Shown piece by piece: positions 18,952-27,984 of a DNA stretch of 64,000 bases. Every line of letters starts with the position of its first letter. Position 1 is the first letter of the stretch. Source of the DNA: Serratia ureilytica (lineage in GTDB: Bacteria > Pseudomonadota > Gammaproteobacteria > Enterobacterales > Enterobacteriaceae). The position numbers and the translations under genes are program-made. Under the pieces are notes generated by a model. It searched no databases. It was not told the DNA's origin and worked only from the letters and a program-made list of their open reading frames with translations. Location of the stretch: the NCBI RefSeq assembly GCF_013375155.1, contig NZ_JABXOF010000007.1:1-64000 (forward strand), read 5' to 3'.

Positions 18952-20598
18952 ATGTCGAATAAACCGTTCCACTATCAAGATCCGTTCCCGCTGAAGAAAG
19001 ACGATACCGAATATTACCTGCTGAGCCGCGACCACGTTTCCGTGAGCGAGTTTGAAGGCCAGGAAATACTGAAAGTTGCCCCTGAAGCGTTAACCCTGCT
19101 TGCCCAGCATGCGTTCCACGACGCGTCGTTCATGCTGCGCCCGGCGCACCAACAGCAGGTGGCCGATATCCTCAAAGATCCGGACGCCAGCGAAAACGAC
19201 AAGTACGTTGCGCTGCAATTTCTGCGTAACTCAGAAATCGCCGCCAAGGGTATTTTACCGACCTGCCAGGACACCGGCACGGCGATCATCGTCGGCAAAA
19301 AGGGCCAGCGCGTCTGGACCGGCGGCGGCGATGAAGAAGCGTTGTCGCGTGGGGTGTACAACACCTACATCGAAGAGAACCTGCGCTATTCGCAGAACGC
19401 CGCGCTGGATATGTACAAAGAGGTCAATACCGGCAGCAACCTGCCGGCGCAGATCGATCTCTACAGCGTGGACGGCGAAGAGTACAAGTTCCTGTGCATC
19501 GCCAAGGGCGGCGGTTCAGCCAACAAAACCTATCTGTATCAGGAAACCAAGGCGCTGCTGTCGCCGGGCAAGCTGAAAAACTACCTGGTCGACAAGATGC
19601 GCACGCTGGGCACTGCGGCCTGCCCGCCGTACCACGTGGCGTTCGTCATCGGCGGCACCTCGGCGGAAGCGACGCTGAAAACCGTCAAACTGGCCTCGAC
19701 CAAGTATTACGATGGCCTGCCGACCGAAGGCAACGAGCATGGCCAGGCGTTCCGCGATCTGGAACTCGAAGCGGAACTGCTGCAAGAAGCGCAGAACCTG
19801 GGGCTGGGCGCACAGTTCGGCGGCAAATACTTCGCGCATGATATCCGCGTCGTGCGTCTGCCGCGCCACGGCGCCTCCTGCCCGGTCGGCATGGGCGTTT
19901 CCTGTTCGGCGGACCGCAACATCAAAGGCAAGATTAACCGCGACGGCATCTGGCTGGAAAAACTGGAGCACAATCCGGGTAAATTCATTCCTCAGGAGCT
20001 GCGCCAGGCCGGGGAAGGCGAGGCGATCAAGGTCGATCTCAACCGTCCGATGGCCGAGATCCTCAAACAGCTGTCACAGTACCCGGTTTCCACCCGCCTG
20101 TCGCTGAGCGGTACCATCATCGTTGGCCGCGATATCGCGCACGCCAAGCTGAAAGAGCGCCTGGATCGCGGTGAGGGCCTGCCGCAGTACGTCAAGGATC
20201 ACCCGATCTACTACGCCGGCCCGGCTAAAACGCCGGAAGGCTATGCGTCCGGTTCCTTGGGGCCGACCACCGCCGGGCGTATGGATTCCTACGTCGATCT
20301 GCTGCAATCTCACGGCGGCAGCATGATCATGCTGGCGAAAGGCAACCGCAGCCAGCAGGTGACGGATGCCTGCCACAAGCACGGCGGCTTCTACCTCGGC
20401 AGCATCGGCGGCCCGGCGGCGGTGCTGGCGCAGCAGAGCATCAAGAGCCTGGAGTGCGTGGAGTACCCTGAATTGGGCATGGAAGCGATCTGGAAAATCG
20501 AAGTGGAAGATTTCCCAGCGTTTATCCTGGTGGATGACAAAGGCAATGACTTCTTCCAGAAGATCCAGGCCGGCCAATGCGCCAGCTGCCTGAAATAA
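18952..20598 (+). CDS. fumA: Class I fumarate hydratase (FumA/FumB type)
   Basis: Oxygen-sensitive [4Fe-4S] fumarase interconverting fumarate and L-malate in the TCA cycle. The 548-residue product matches E. coli FumA over its length. The start [18 protein letters not shown] (ATG at 18952, GAGAGA upstream) is chosen over an in-frame start at 18883. Cluster cysteines are Cys105 in PTCQDTGTA, one in GTAACPPYH and one in [12 protein letters not shown]. The C-terminal beta domain holds [18 protein letters not shown]. coli has fumC beside fumA; here no fumC follows. Confidence 0.97.
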   Translation: MSNKPFHYQDPFPLKKDDTEYYLLSRDHVSVSEFEGQEILKVAPEALTLLAQHAFHDASFMLRPAHQQQVADILKDPDASENDKYVALQFLRNSEIAAKGILPTCQDTGTAIIVGKKGQRVWTGGGDEEALSRGVYNTYIEENLRYSQNAALDMYKEVNTGSNLPAQIDLYSVDGEEYKFLCIAKGGGSANKTYLYQETKALLSPGKLKNYLVDKMRTLGTAACPPYHVAFVIGGTSAEATLKTVKLASTKYYDGLPTEGNEHGQAFRDLELEAELLQEAQNLGLGAQFGGKYFAHDIRVVRLPRHGASCPVGMGVSCSADRNIKGKINRDGIWLEKLEHNPGKFIPQELRQAGEGEAIKVDLNRPMAEILKQLSQYPVSTRLSLSGTIIVGRDIAHAKLKERLDRGEGLPQYVKDHPIYYAGPAKTPEGYASGSLGPTTAGRMDSYVDLLQSHGGSMIMLAKGNRSQQVTDACHKHGGFYLGSIGGPAAVLAQQSIKSLECVEYPELGMEAIWKIEVEDFPAFILVDDKGNDFFQKIQAGQCASCLK

Positions 20599-20604
20599 GC
20601 GTTG

Positions 20605-20636
20605 CCCCCTTCGCCGCTCGCGGGCGGTGAAGGGGG
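20605..20636 (+). terminator. Hairpin downstream of fumA
   Basis: CCCCCTTCGCCGC pairs with GCGGTGAAGGGGG: 13 bp including one G-U wobble, 6-nt loop, 6 bp after the stop. No strong T tract follows. Confidence 0.7.
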
Positions 20637-20749
20637 ACTGTGTAAAGTCCTGTAGCTTGCTGGACGGCGAGTTTTAACCTGTATACCCTACGCGGATAGC
20701 ACTAAAATTCGACTAATGGAATATCGGTAACATAAGGTTCGGCAAGCAC

Positions 20750-21616
20750 ATGGGTACGCAGGAAAGTCACATCAGGGAATTGCTGGTCTGGATTGAAGAT
20801 AACCTGACCAATCCGCTGTCGTTGGATATCGTTTCCGCCAAGTCAGGCTATACGAAATGGTACCTGCAGCGCATGTTCAAGAAGCAGACCGGATTGTCGT
20901 TAGCCTCCTACATCCGCGCTCGTCGCCTCTACCTCGCCGCCTTCGCCTTGCGCTTCACGCAGAAGAGCATTCTGGACATTTCGGTTGAATATCAATTCGA
21001 TAATCAGCAGACGTTCTCGCGCTGTTTCAAGAAACACTTCGCCGAGTCGCCCAGCGTTTATCGTCATGCCCGCAAACAGGACTTCAGCAATCTGGTGCGT
21101 TCACTCGCGGCCAGCCAGCCCGGCGATATTGAGGTTGAACGCGTCAGCATCGCCAGAGGGCAATACGCTTTTCACGGCAAGCAGTACGCTTACCACCTGG
21201 ACATAGAGAGGTTGGATAAGTCGCATCTGCCGCAGCGCAGCGCGCTGCGGGCGCAGTTTTACACCTTGTTGGGCGAGCGCCCGACGCAAACCTATTCGTT
21301 TACCCAACTGGTGCCGGACGGCGAGCGGGTCAGGGTCGACTATACCCTGGGCGTGACGACGGACTATCCGCTGCGTGAAGGCGTGACGCTGGAGCCGCTG
21401 CCGGAGATCCACGGCGAGTTTTGCCGTTTTCGCTATTCCGGCAAGCCGGTGGCGCTCAATGATCACATCATTAAAATTTACACGCAGGTGCTGCCCGAAA
21501 TGGGGCTGGCCCGCGGTGACGGGCCGGACATGACGGTGTTCAGCTATTCGCTGAGCGGGAAAGAGGAGCTGCATCTGGAGCTGCAGCATCTGGTGCCGGT
21601 GGTGCCGCTGCACTGA
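20750..21616 (+). CDS. Rob-like AraC/XylS-family transcriptional regulator
   Basis: 288-residue regulator with the layout of E. coli Rob (289). An N-terminal pair of AraC helix-turn-helix motifs (about 8-110) includes SAKSGYTKWYLQRMFKKQTG and EYQFDNQQTFSRCFKKHF. Residues 120-288 resemble a GyrI-like small-molecule-binding domain. Rob relatives control efflux and stress genes. Here the gene sits next to a molybdoenzyme locus and overlaps xdhC tail to tail by 77 bp, so it might regulate that locus, but this is inference. The ribosome binding site is weak (AAGG about 14 nt upstream). Confidence 0.9.
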   Translation: MGTQESHIRELLVWIEDNLTNPLSLDIVSAKSGYTKWYLQRMFKKQTGLSLASYIRARRLYLAAFALRFTQKSILDISVEYQFDNQQTFSRCFKKHFAESPSVYRHARKQDFSNLVRSLAASQPGDIEVERVSIARGQYAFHGKQYAYHLDIERLDKSHLPQRSALRAQFYTLLGERPTQTYSFTQLVPDGERVRVDYTLGVTTDYPLREGVTLEPLPEIHGEFCRFRYSGKPVALNDHIIKIYTQVLPEMGLARGDGPDMTVFSYSLSGKEELHLELQHLVPVVPLH

Positions 21617-22592
21617 TCCCGTCGGCGGCCGGCCGCCGGTTTTTCTGCTGCACGATCGCCGCCATCACCGCCAGGGCGATCTCCGCCGGCGTTTTGCTGC
21701 CCAGCGGCAGGCCGATCGGCGCATGGATGCGTTCCAACTCCTGCGGCGTGAATTCGGCAATCTGCTGCAACCGCTGGCGCCGCCGCGCGCTGTTTCTCAG
21801 CGATCCCATGGCGCCGATGTAAAACGCCGGAGTGTGGATCGCTTCCATCAACGTCAGATCGTCCATACGCGGATCGTGGGTCAGCGCCACGACGGCGGTA
21901 TTGGCGTGGCAACCGCCGTCCTCAATGAACTTGGCCGGAAACTGGCGCAGCAGCGTCACGCCCGGTTTTAACTCGGCGGCGAAGTTATCCAGCGCCTCCG
22001 GGCGATTCTCGCACACCAGCACCTCAAACCCCAGCGCCACGGCGAAATCGGCGCAGTACAGCGCCACGCTGGACAGCCCGGCGATCAGCAGGCGCGGCGC
22101 GGCCGCGATATGCAGGGTAATCTGTTCGAGCCGGCGTTCCACCTGGGTGGCGCTGGTGAAATGACTCTGCTCGAGGCTGTGGCAGGCGTGGGGCAGCGTC
22201 AGGCGTTTGAGCAACGCGTGATGCCCTTCCAGCGCGCCGGCGATGCGTCGCAGGTAAGCGACGCTGGCTTCTCCCGCCGGCAGATACTCGATCAGCACGT
22301 CCAGCACGCCGCCGCACGGCAGCGCCACGTTGGGCGTCATACCGCCTTCGCCGTAACGGATCACCTGGCTGGCCGCCTGATACTCCCCGGCGGCCACGCG
22401 GCGCAGAAAGTCCTCCTCCACGCACCCGCCCGACAACGAACCGCTGTAGCGGCCGTCGCGGGTAGCCGCCATCAGCGCGCCCGGCGAGCGCGGCGAAGAA
22501 CCATAGGTGCTGAGGACGGTGCATAACCAGACCGACTGGTGTTGCAGCCAGCTTATCGCCTGGCTGACCACGGTGACATCAAGATGTTGCAT
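21540..22592 (-). CDS. XdhC family molybdenum-cofactor maturation protein
   Basis: 350-residue XdhC/CoxI protein. Members bind and sulfurate molybdenum cofactor and insert it into molybdenum hydroxylases. The N-terminal XdhC domain has STYGSSPRSPGALMAATRDG and SGSLSGGCVEEDFLRR. The C-terminal Rossmann domain has LLIAGLSSVALYCADFAVALG and AFYIGAMGSLRNSARRRQR, ending in IGLPLGSKTPAEIALAVMAAI. The last ~25 residues are Ala/Pro-rich, not conserved, and encoded where the gene overlaps the regulator. It follows the MocA-like gene by 8 bp as one transcription unit, divergent from the molybdoenzyme operon it presumably serves. Confidence 0.92.
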   Translation of the reverse strand: MQHLDVTVVSQAISWLQHQSVWLCTVLSTYGSSPRSPGALMAATRDGRYSGSLSGGCVEEDFLRRVAAGEYQAASQVIRYGEGGMTPNVALPCGGVLDVLIEYLPAGEASVAYLRRIAGALEGHHALLKRLTLPHACHSLEQSHFTSATQVERRLEQITLHIAAAPRLLIAGLSSVALYCADFAVALGFEVLVCENRPEALDNFAAELKPGVTLLRQFPAKFIEDGGCHANTAVVALTHDPRMDDLTLMEAIHTPAFYIGAMGSLRNSARRRQRLQQIAEFTPQELERIHAPIGLPLGSKTPAEIALAVMAAIVQQKNRRPAADGISAAAPPAPDAAAPDAAPLSRSANS

Positions 22593-22600
22593 AGGTGAAT

Positions 22601-23185
22601 TTACTCGCTGGCCGGAAGTTGCGATGGAAGATCAATATCCTGCACGACGCCGGGGTGTTCAAGTGGCAACAGGTGCACCGCTGCGCCTTGCAACAGCCCA
22701 CGGGCGCCATTATCGCCGCGCAGTTGGCAAAGTTGTTTGCGCAATAGGGCGGAAAAGCCGACCGGGTGACCGGGCTGTTGCGCATAGCTGGGGCGTACGA
22801 TCGCGTGTTGCCGTAAGGCGCTCGCCACCTGCCGGAAAACGTCGGCGCCGACGAACGGCATATCGGCCAGATGGATCAGCCAGCCTTGCCAGTGCGGCGT
22901 GGCCGCAACGCCTGCGGCGATCGAGTCGCCGAGGCCCGCGCTGGCGAGCAGGGTAACCGGCACCTGATTGGCGGCGCAGGCTGCCAGCACCGGCAGATTA
23001 TCCGGACGGGTCACCACCTGCACCGGCAGCTCGGAAGCCAGCGCCTGGCGCAGGGTGTGTTCGAACAGCGAACGCCGCTCGCCCACCGCATCGGCAAACC
23101 CGGCGTTCAGTTTGTTGCCCTGGCCGCCGGCCCGAATAAAGCGCTCCCCGCGTCCGGCGGCGGTAATAATGATGCCCGTGATCAT
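22601..23185 (-). CDS. MocA-like molybdenum cofactor cytidylyltransferase (NTP transferase)
   Basis: 194-residue nucleotidyltransferase of the MobA/MocA type. The nucleotide-binding start reads IIITAAGRGERF (normally LAAGxSxRMG) and is followed by GNKL. The catalytic-metal segment is IHLADMPFVGADVF, and PSYAQQPGHPVGFSALL matches the MocA PxGHPV motif. MocA makes molybdopterin cytosine dinucleotide, the cofactor of xanthine-oxidase-family enzymes in proteobacteria. An insert RAGGQGNKLNAG lengthens the usual loop. Linkage to XdhC and the molybdoenzyme supports the role. Confidence 0.88.
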   Translation of the reverse strand: MITGIIITAAGRGERFIRAGGQGNKLNAGFADAVGERRSLFEHTLRQALASELPVQVVTRPDNLPVLAACAANQVPVTLLASAGLGDSIAAGVAATPHWQGWLIHLADMPFVGADVFRQVASALRQHAIVRPSYAQQPGHPVGFSALLRKQLCQLRGDNGARGLLQGAAVHLLPLEHPGVVQDIDLPSQLPASE

Positions 23186-23293
23186 GGTTCAAGCCCGCGT
23201 TTGCGCAAATTATTTATTAGCGTACAAACCTTATGTGTTTTGCAAATGTTTTTTTGTTGAAAACAGCCTGTTAATCATCACATAATTTTAGTT

Positions 23294-23309
23294 ATAAGCA
23301 TATGCTTAT
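23294..23309. promoter_or_regulatory. Perfect 16-bp palindrome between the divergent maturation genes and molybdoenzyme operon
   Basis: ATAAGCATATGCTTAT reads the same on both strands. One mismatched pair further out, the outer GT/AC also match, extending it to 22 bp (23291-23312). It lies in the AT-rich 208-bp gap, 85 bp before the molybdoenzyme start and 108 bp from the mocA-like start, where a dimeric regulator could control both directions. The regulator is unknown. Confidence 0.55.
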
Positions 23310-23393
23310 GACGTCTACGGCAAGGTCGTCAGCGTTTGCGCAACAACACCGCGAACAAAAACCAATTACAAGAAAGACGTGAAGGACTTATTT

Positions 23394-26183
23394 ATGAGCA
23401 ATTTCAACCCGTCGCGGCGTCGCTTTATCAAAAGCGCCGTGATTGCGGGGGTATCCGTGTACCTCGCGCCCCTGTACAGCCGCGCCTACGCCGCGCTGTT
23501 CGAGCAAAAAATCCTCCAGTCGCCCAATTGGGATCCGCAGGCCAAGCGCGTGCGTTTCCGTATCGACGGCCGCGCCAAGGTCATGGGGCAGAAGGTGTTC
23601 GCGCGCGATATCCGCGCGGTGGACATGCCGCACTGGCCGCAGAAACAGGCGCACGCCTTCATTCTGCGCGTGACCAAGGCCGACCGGTTGTTCGAAGGGG
23701 TCGATCTGTCGCTGTTGGGGGACGATCTGCAGCCGGATCGCCTGGTGACGGCGGAAGATCTGGCGCGCGACGGCCTGGCCTTTCCGGCGTTCTACGGTGA
23801 TGACATGCTGCTGCCGAGCGGCAAAACCCCGGCCTACCTCGGCCAGGCGGTGGCGATCCTGATCTATCACGACTTCGCCCGTTTCCGCTTCGCCAAGGAC
23901 AAGCTGAAATTCCGCGAAGAAACCATCAAATACGGCGCGGTGACCGGCCCGCTCGAGCGCGATCCCTGGGGCAGCTTCCGCTATGTGCGGGTGGGAGGAG
24001 AACAGCCGTTCGACGACGATCGCTTCTCCAGCCTGAAGGACACGCCGATCTTCCCGGTGTCGATGAAAAAACACCTGCCGGTGTGGCCGGAAGGGCGCGA
24101 GGGCGGCAAGCTGGATCAGGAGGGCATGCGCTATGCAGGGATGATCGCCGACGAGTTGGCGAATCCGCCGGCCGACTGGCTGGTAATGTCGCGCCGCTAC
24201 ACCACGCAGTCGATAGACACCTCGGCGCTGGAGCCGGACAACGCCAACGGCTGGTTCGACGCGCAGACGCAAACCCTGCATCTGGTGGTGCCGACGCAGT
24301 CGCCGCAGGAAGTGGCCGACGAGATGCCGCGCATGCTGGCCAAGCGCAATCCGCCGGTGAAACAGCTGATCCTGCACCCGTGCTACACCGTGGGCTACGG
24401 CTCGAAAGACCACTACAACTTCCCGTATTACGGCGCGGTGGCGGCGATGTACGGCGACGGTCACCCGGTGCGCCTGGCCAATGATCGCTTCGAACAGTTC
24501 CAGACGGCGTTGAAGCGCCACGCGTTCGACATGAACTACCGCATCGCGGTGAATAAGCAGACCGGCGTCATGCAGTCGTTCCTCGGTGACATGACCGCGG
24601 ACGGCGGCGGCCGCAGCAACTTTACCCCTTCAGTGGTGATGGTCGGCGCAACCGCCGCCCAGTCGATTTACTACTTCCCGAAAAGCGATCTGTCGTCGGT
24701 CGGGCTGGCTTCACGCGCCATCGACGCCGGTTCGGCGCGCGGTTACGGCACGCTGCAGAGCATGGCCGCCACCGAGATGATGGTGGATGAGTTGGCCGCC
24801 GAGCTGAAGATTGACCCGATCGAGTTCCGCCTGCGCAACGTGCTGAAATCCGGCATGAAAAACACCCAGGGGGCGATCCCGGCCGGTGCGATCCGCGCCG
24901 ATGAAGTACTGGAAAAGGCGGCGAAGCATGAGATATGGCTTAAGCGCGCCGAACGCAAGGCCGAGTTTGAGAGCCGCCATCCCGGCAAGCGCTATGGCGT
25001 CGGCTTCGGCTGCGTGCAGAAAGACTTCGGCACCGGGGCGGAAACCTCGTTCGCCCGGGTGGAGCTGAGCGAAGACGGCCGCATCACCCTGCATCACAGT
25101 GGCGCGGAGATGGGCACCGGCATGTCGACCTCGCAGTCGGTATTGTGCGCGCAGTGGCTGGGCAAACCGGCCGACGAAGCGCACTTCTCGGTCACCGACT
25201 GGTCGGTGCTGCCGATGGTCACCAGCGGCGATCCTTACCTGATGTCCCAGGAAGAGCAGGACAAGCTGCAAACCAACCCCAACTGGACGCCGAGCTATTG
25301 TTCGCCGTCCAGCGCCAGCAACTCGGCCTATTACTTCTCGCACAGCACTCGCGAAGCGGCGCGCCTGATCTTCGATCACGGCCTGTGGCCGGCGGCGATG
25401 GCGCTGTGGCAGGCCGGTATCGGCGGCGGCCAGGCGGCGCCGCTGGTGGTGCGGCGCGAAGATGCGCGTTGGGTCGAAGGCGGCCTGACGGCGGCGGGCA
25501 TGTCGGTGCTGAGCCTCGAGCTGCTGGCCAAGACGGCATATAAGATGGGCGGCGTCACCGGCGCGGCGGTGCATGTGTTCAACCGCTGGCAGTGGGCGGA
25601 GGCCGATTTCACGTTGAACGGCAAAAGCGAACGCCTGCCGATCGACGGCATGGCGCTGCGCAACGCCGGCGGCGAATTCAAACCGCTGGCGCGCGGGCAG
25701 GTCTACTACCCGCCGACCCAGCGCAACAATGCGGCGGTGACCTACTACAGCGCCGTCGGCACGCTGGCGGAAGTGGCGGTGGATATCGCCACCGGCCAGG
25801 TGGAGTTGCTGAATCACCACTCAATCATGGAGTGTGGCAACCTGATCGTGCCGGAACTGGTTTCCGGCCAACTGCAGGGCGGGCTGGCGATGGGCATCGG
25901 CCATGCGCTGCACGAATATTTACCGCTGTACGAAGACGGCCCGGGCAACGGCACCTGGAACTTCAACCGTTACCACCTGCCGCGCGCCAGCGACGTGGCG
26001 GTATGGAAACAGAGCGGCGACATCCTGCCGGCGCTGTCGGAAACCGATCCGCCGAAAGGCATGGCGGAAGTGGTGATGATCCCGATCGTGGCCGCACTGG
26101 TCAACGCCATTGCCGACGCCACCGGCCACCGTTTCCGTGATTTGCCCGTTCGTGCAGAAAATATTCGTGAGGTATTACAATGA
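23394..26183 (+). CDS. Periplasmic molybdopterin-binding subunit of a xanthine-oxidase-family dehydrogenase
   Basis: 929-residue large subunit of a molybdenum hydroxylase resembling isoquinoline 1-oxidoreductase and acetic-acid-bacterial aldehyde dehydrogenase. The start at 23394 follows GAAGGAC (an in-frame ATG lies at 23379). It begins with a twin-arginine signal, SRRRFIKSAVIAG up to about residue 33. Cofactor segments are GSARGYGTLQSMAATEMM, ETSFARVELSEDGRI then HHSGAEMGTGM, and GQLQGGLAMGIGHALHE. The active-site glutamate is probably Glu892 in PPKGMAEVVMIP. It is longer than typical relatives (roughly 750-780 residues). Its stop overlaps the [2Fe-2S] gene as ATGA. Substrate unknown. Confidence 0.92.
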   Translation: MSNFNPSRRRFIKSAVIAGVSVYLAPLYSRAYAALFEQKILQSPNWDPQAKRVRFRIDGRAKVMGQKVFARDIRAVDMPHWPQKQAHAFILRVTKADRLFEGVDLSLLGDDLQPDRLVTAEDLARDGLAFPAFYGDDMLLPSGKTPAYLGQAVAILIYHDFARFRFAKDKLKFREETIKYGAVTGPLERDPWGSFRYVRVGGEQPFDDDRFSSLKDTPIFPVSMKKHLPVWPEGREGGKLDQEGMRYAGMIADELANPPADWLVMSRRYTTQSIDTSALEPDNANGWFDAQTQTLHLVVPTQSPQEVADEMPRMLAKRNPPVKQLILHPCYTVGYGSKDHYNFPYYGAVAAMYGDGHPVRLANDRFEQFQTALKRHAFDMNYRIAVNKQTGVMQSFLGDMTADGGGRSNFTPSVVMVGATAAQSIYYFPKSDLSSVGLASRAIDAGSARGYGTLQSMAATEMMVDELAAELKIDPIEFRLRNVLKSGMKNTQGAIPAGAIRADEVLEKAAKHEIWLKRAERKAEFESRHPGKRYGVGFGCVQKDFGTGAETSFARVELSEDGRITLHHSGAEMGTGMSTSQSVLCAQWLGKPADEAHFSVTDWSVLPMVTSGDPYLMSQEEQDKLQTNPNWTPSYCSPSSASNSAYYFSHSTREAARLIFDHGLWPAAMALWQAGIGGGQAAPLVVRREDARWVEGGLTAAGMSVLSLELLAKTAYKMGGVTGAAVHVFNRWQWAEADFTLNGKSERLPIDGMALRNAGGEFKPLARGQVYYPPTQRNNAAVTYYSAVGTLAEVAVDIATGQVELLNHHSIMECGNLIVPELVSGQLQGGLAMGIGHALHEYLPLYEDGPGNGTWNFNRYHLPRASDVAVWKQSGDILPALSETDPPKGMAEVVMIPIVAALVNAIADATGHRFRDLPVRAENIREVLQ

Positions 26184-26734
26184 GCATTAAAACCCAGCCG
26201 ATTTCCCTGACCATCAACGAGAAACAGTACGGCCCGATCGAGGTGCCGGAAGGCTTGATGATGATCGATTTCCTGCACGAGTATCTCGATTTGACCGGTT
26301 CGCGCCTCGGCTGCGGGCAGGGCATTTGCCACGCCTGCGTGGCTATTGTCGATCACCCGAGCGGCACCAGCGAAGAGGTGCGCACCTGCATCACCGGCGC
26401 GCATTTCTTCAACGGCAAGAAAGTGCGCACCGTCGAAGGCCACGCCAGGGTGGACGAACAGGGGGAGGTGGTTGAGCTGTCGCCGATCCAGCAGGCGTTT
26501 CTGGAGCACTACAGCTTCCAGTGCGGCTACTGCACGCCAGGCTTCGTCAACGCCGCCACCATCTTCGTGGAAAAGCTCAAGCGTGAGCCGATCGCCCGCG
26601 ATCAGCTGGAAAGCGCCATCGAACAGGCGCTGGACAGCCACATCTGCCGCTGCACCGGCTACGTGCGCTACTACGAAGCGGTGCGCGACGTGGTGCTGAA
26701 AACGCCGGGCCTGCTGAAGGAGACGGCGCAATGA
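26180..26734 (+). CDS. [2Fe-2S]-binding subunit of the molybdenum hydroxylase
   Basis: 184-residue electron-transfer subunit with two [2Fe-2S] sites. The plant-ferredoxin-type cluster uses Cys45, 50, 53 and 70 (GCGQGICHACVAI and RTC). The second, helical site uses Cys115, 118 and Cys156, 158 (CGYCTPG, CRCTG). It has no signal peptide, so if the complex is periplasmic it must be carried out with the Tat-tagged large subunit. It is slightly longer than common relatives (150-165). Four-base ATGA overlaps on both sides make the three genes a tightly coupled operon. Confidence 0.95.
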   Translation: MSIKTQPISLTINEKQYGPIEVPEGLMMIDFLHEYLDLTGSRLGCGQGICHACVAIVDHPSGTSEEVRTCITGAHFFNGKKVRTVEGHARVDEQGEVVELSPIQQAFLEHYSFQCGYCTPGFVNAATIFVEKLKREPIARDQLESAIEQALDSHICRCTGYVRYYEAVRDVVLKTPGLLKETAQ

Positions 26735-27966
26735 AAAAACGTCTCGCAATGTTGATTGTGCTGGTGGCGATCGTGGTGATTGCGCTGTTGTGGTGGCGGG
26801 AAAACCGCCGTTACGACGGCCCGGTGCAGCAGGTGACCGCCAGCGCCGAACAGATCGCGCGCGGCCGCTATCTGGCGCAGGCCGCCGACTGCGCCGCCTG
26901 CCATACCGCCAGCGGCGGGGCGCCGTTGGCCGGCGGCTATCCGCTGGAAACGCCGTTCGGCACGATTTACGGCAGCAACCTGACGCCGTCGGCCGACCAC
27001 GGCATCGGGCGCTGGAGCAAGGACGACTTCTTCCTGGCGCTGACGCAGGGCGTGGCGCCGGGCGGGCGGCACCTGTACCCGGCGATGCCTTACACCTCGT
27101 ACAAGGGCATTTCGCGTCAGGACGCCGATGACATCTACGCTTACCTGATGACGCGCCCGGCGGTGGACGTGGCCATTCCGGCCAACGACATGCCGTTCCC
27201 GTTCAACCAGCGCATGGCGCTGATCGGCTGGAATCTGCTGTTCCGCAGCCAGGATCCGCTGCCGGCCAGTTCGCAGGGCAGCTCGCCGCAATGGCAGCGC
27301 GGCCGCTATCTGGCCGACGTGCTGGGCCACTGTGGCGAATGCCACACGCCGCGCGGCGCGCTGGGGCAGATGGATCTCGGCAAGCCGATGCAGGGCGGCG
27401 ATCTCGGCCGCTTCATGGCGCCGGACATTACGCCGCACGGCTTGGCGCAGCGCGGCTGGACGCCGCAGGACGTCAGCCGCTTCCTCGGCACTGGCCTCGC
27501 GCCGCAGGGTTCGGCCTTCAGTGAGATGCATATGGTGGTGGATCTCAGCACCCGTCATTTGACGCCGGAAGATCATCAGGCGCTGGCGCTGTATCTGATG
27601 GGCGAGCAGCCGCCGGCGGCGGTGCCGGTGAAAATGGGCCAGGGCAGCGATGCCGGGCGCATGACCTATCTGGATCAGTGCGCCGGCTGCCATGCGCGCG
27701 AAGGCGAAGGCAAACCGCACGTCGCGCCGGCGATGCGCGATAACGCCACGCTGCGCCAGGCGGACGGCAAGAACCTGATCGTGTCGGTGCTGGACGGCCT
27801 GCCGGCCCAGCAGTTCCCGAACGGTGAAAGCATGCAGAGCATGCCGGGCTTCGGCGAGCGTCTGAGCGATGCCGACGTGGCGGAACTGGTAAACTACCTG
27901 CGGGTGACCTGGGGCGGTTTGCCGGCGGACGTCACCGCCGAGCAGGTGAAAGCGCTGCGCAAGTAA
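26731..27966 (+). CDS. Membrane-anchored triheme cytochrome c subunit
   Basis: 411-residue c-type cytochrome with one N-terminal membrane anchor (residues 4-22) and three heme-binding motifs: CAACH (Cys54-His58), CGECH (201-205) and CAGCH (317-321). The layout matches the cytochrome subunits of membrane-bound aldehyde, alcohol and gluconate dehydrogenases, which pass electrons to ubiquinone or terminal oxidases. As third gene of the operon it would take electrons from the [2Fe-2S] subunit at the periplasmic face. Heme attachment requires Ccm proteins, not in this window. Confidence 0.95.
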   Translation: MKKRLAMLIVLVAIVVIALLWWRENRRYDGPVQQVTASAEQIARGRYLAQAADCAACHTASGGAPLAGGYPLETPFGTIYGSNLTPSADHGIGRWSKDDFFLALTQGVAPGGRHLYPAMPYTSYKGISRQDADDIYAYLMTRPAVDVAIPANDMPFPFNQRMALIGWNLLFRSQDPLPASSQGSSPQWQRGRYLADVLGHCGECHTPRGALGQMDLGKPMQGGDLGRFMAPDITPHGLAQRGWTPQDVSRFLGTGLAPQGSAFSEMHMVVDLSTRHLTPEDHQALALYLMGEQPPAAVPVKMGQGSDAGRMTYLDQCAGCHAREGEGKPHVAPAMRDNATLRQADGKNLIVSVLDGLPAQQFPNGESMQSMPGFGERLSDADVAELVNYLRVTWGGLPADVTAEQVKALRK

Positions 27967-27984
27967 GCGGCGTACAGACGAAAA

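Noticed and set aside
18952..27966. Genomic island with integrase or attachment sites
   Set aside because: No integrase, transposase, tRNA boundary or flanking direct repeat was seen; GC content appears similar to the surroundings.
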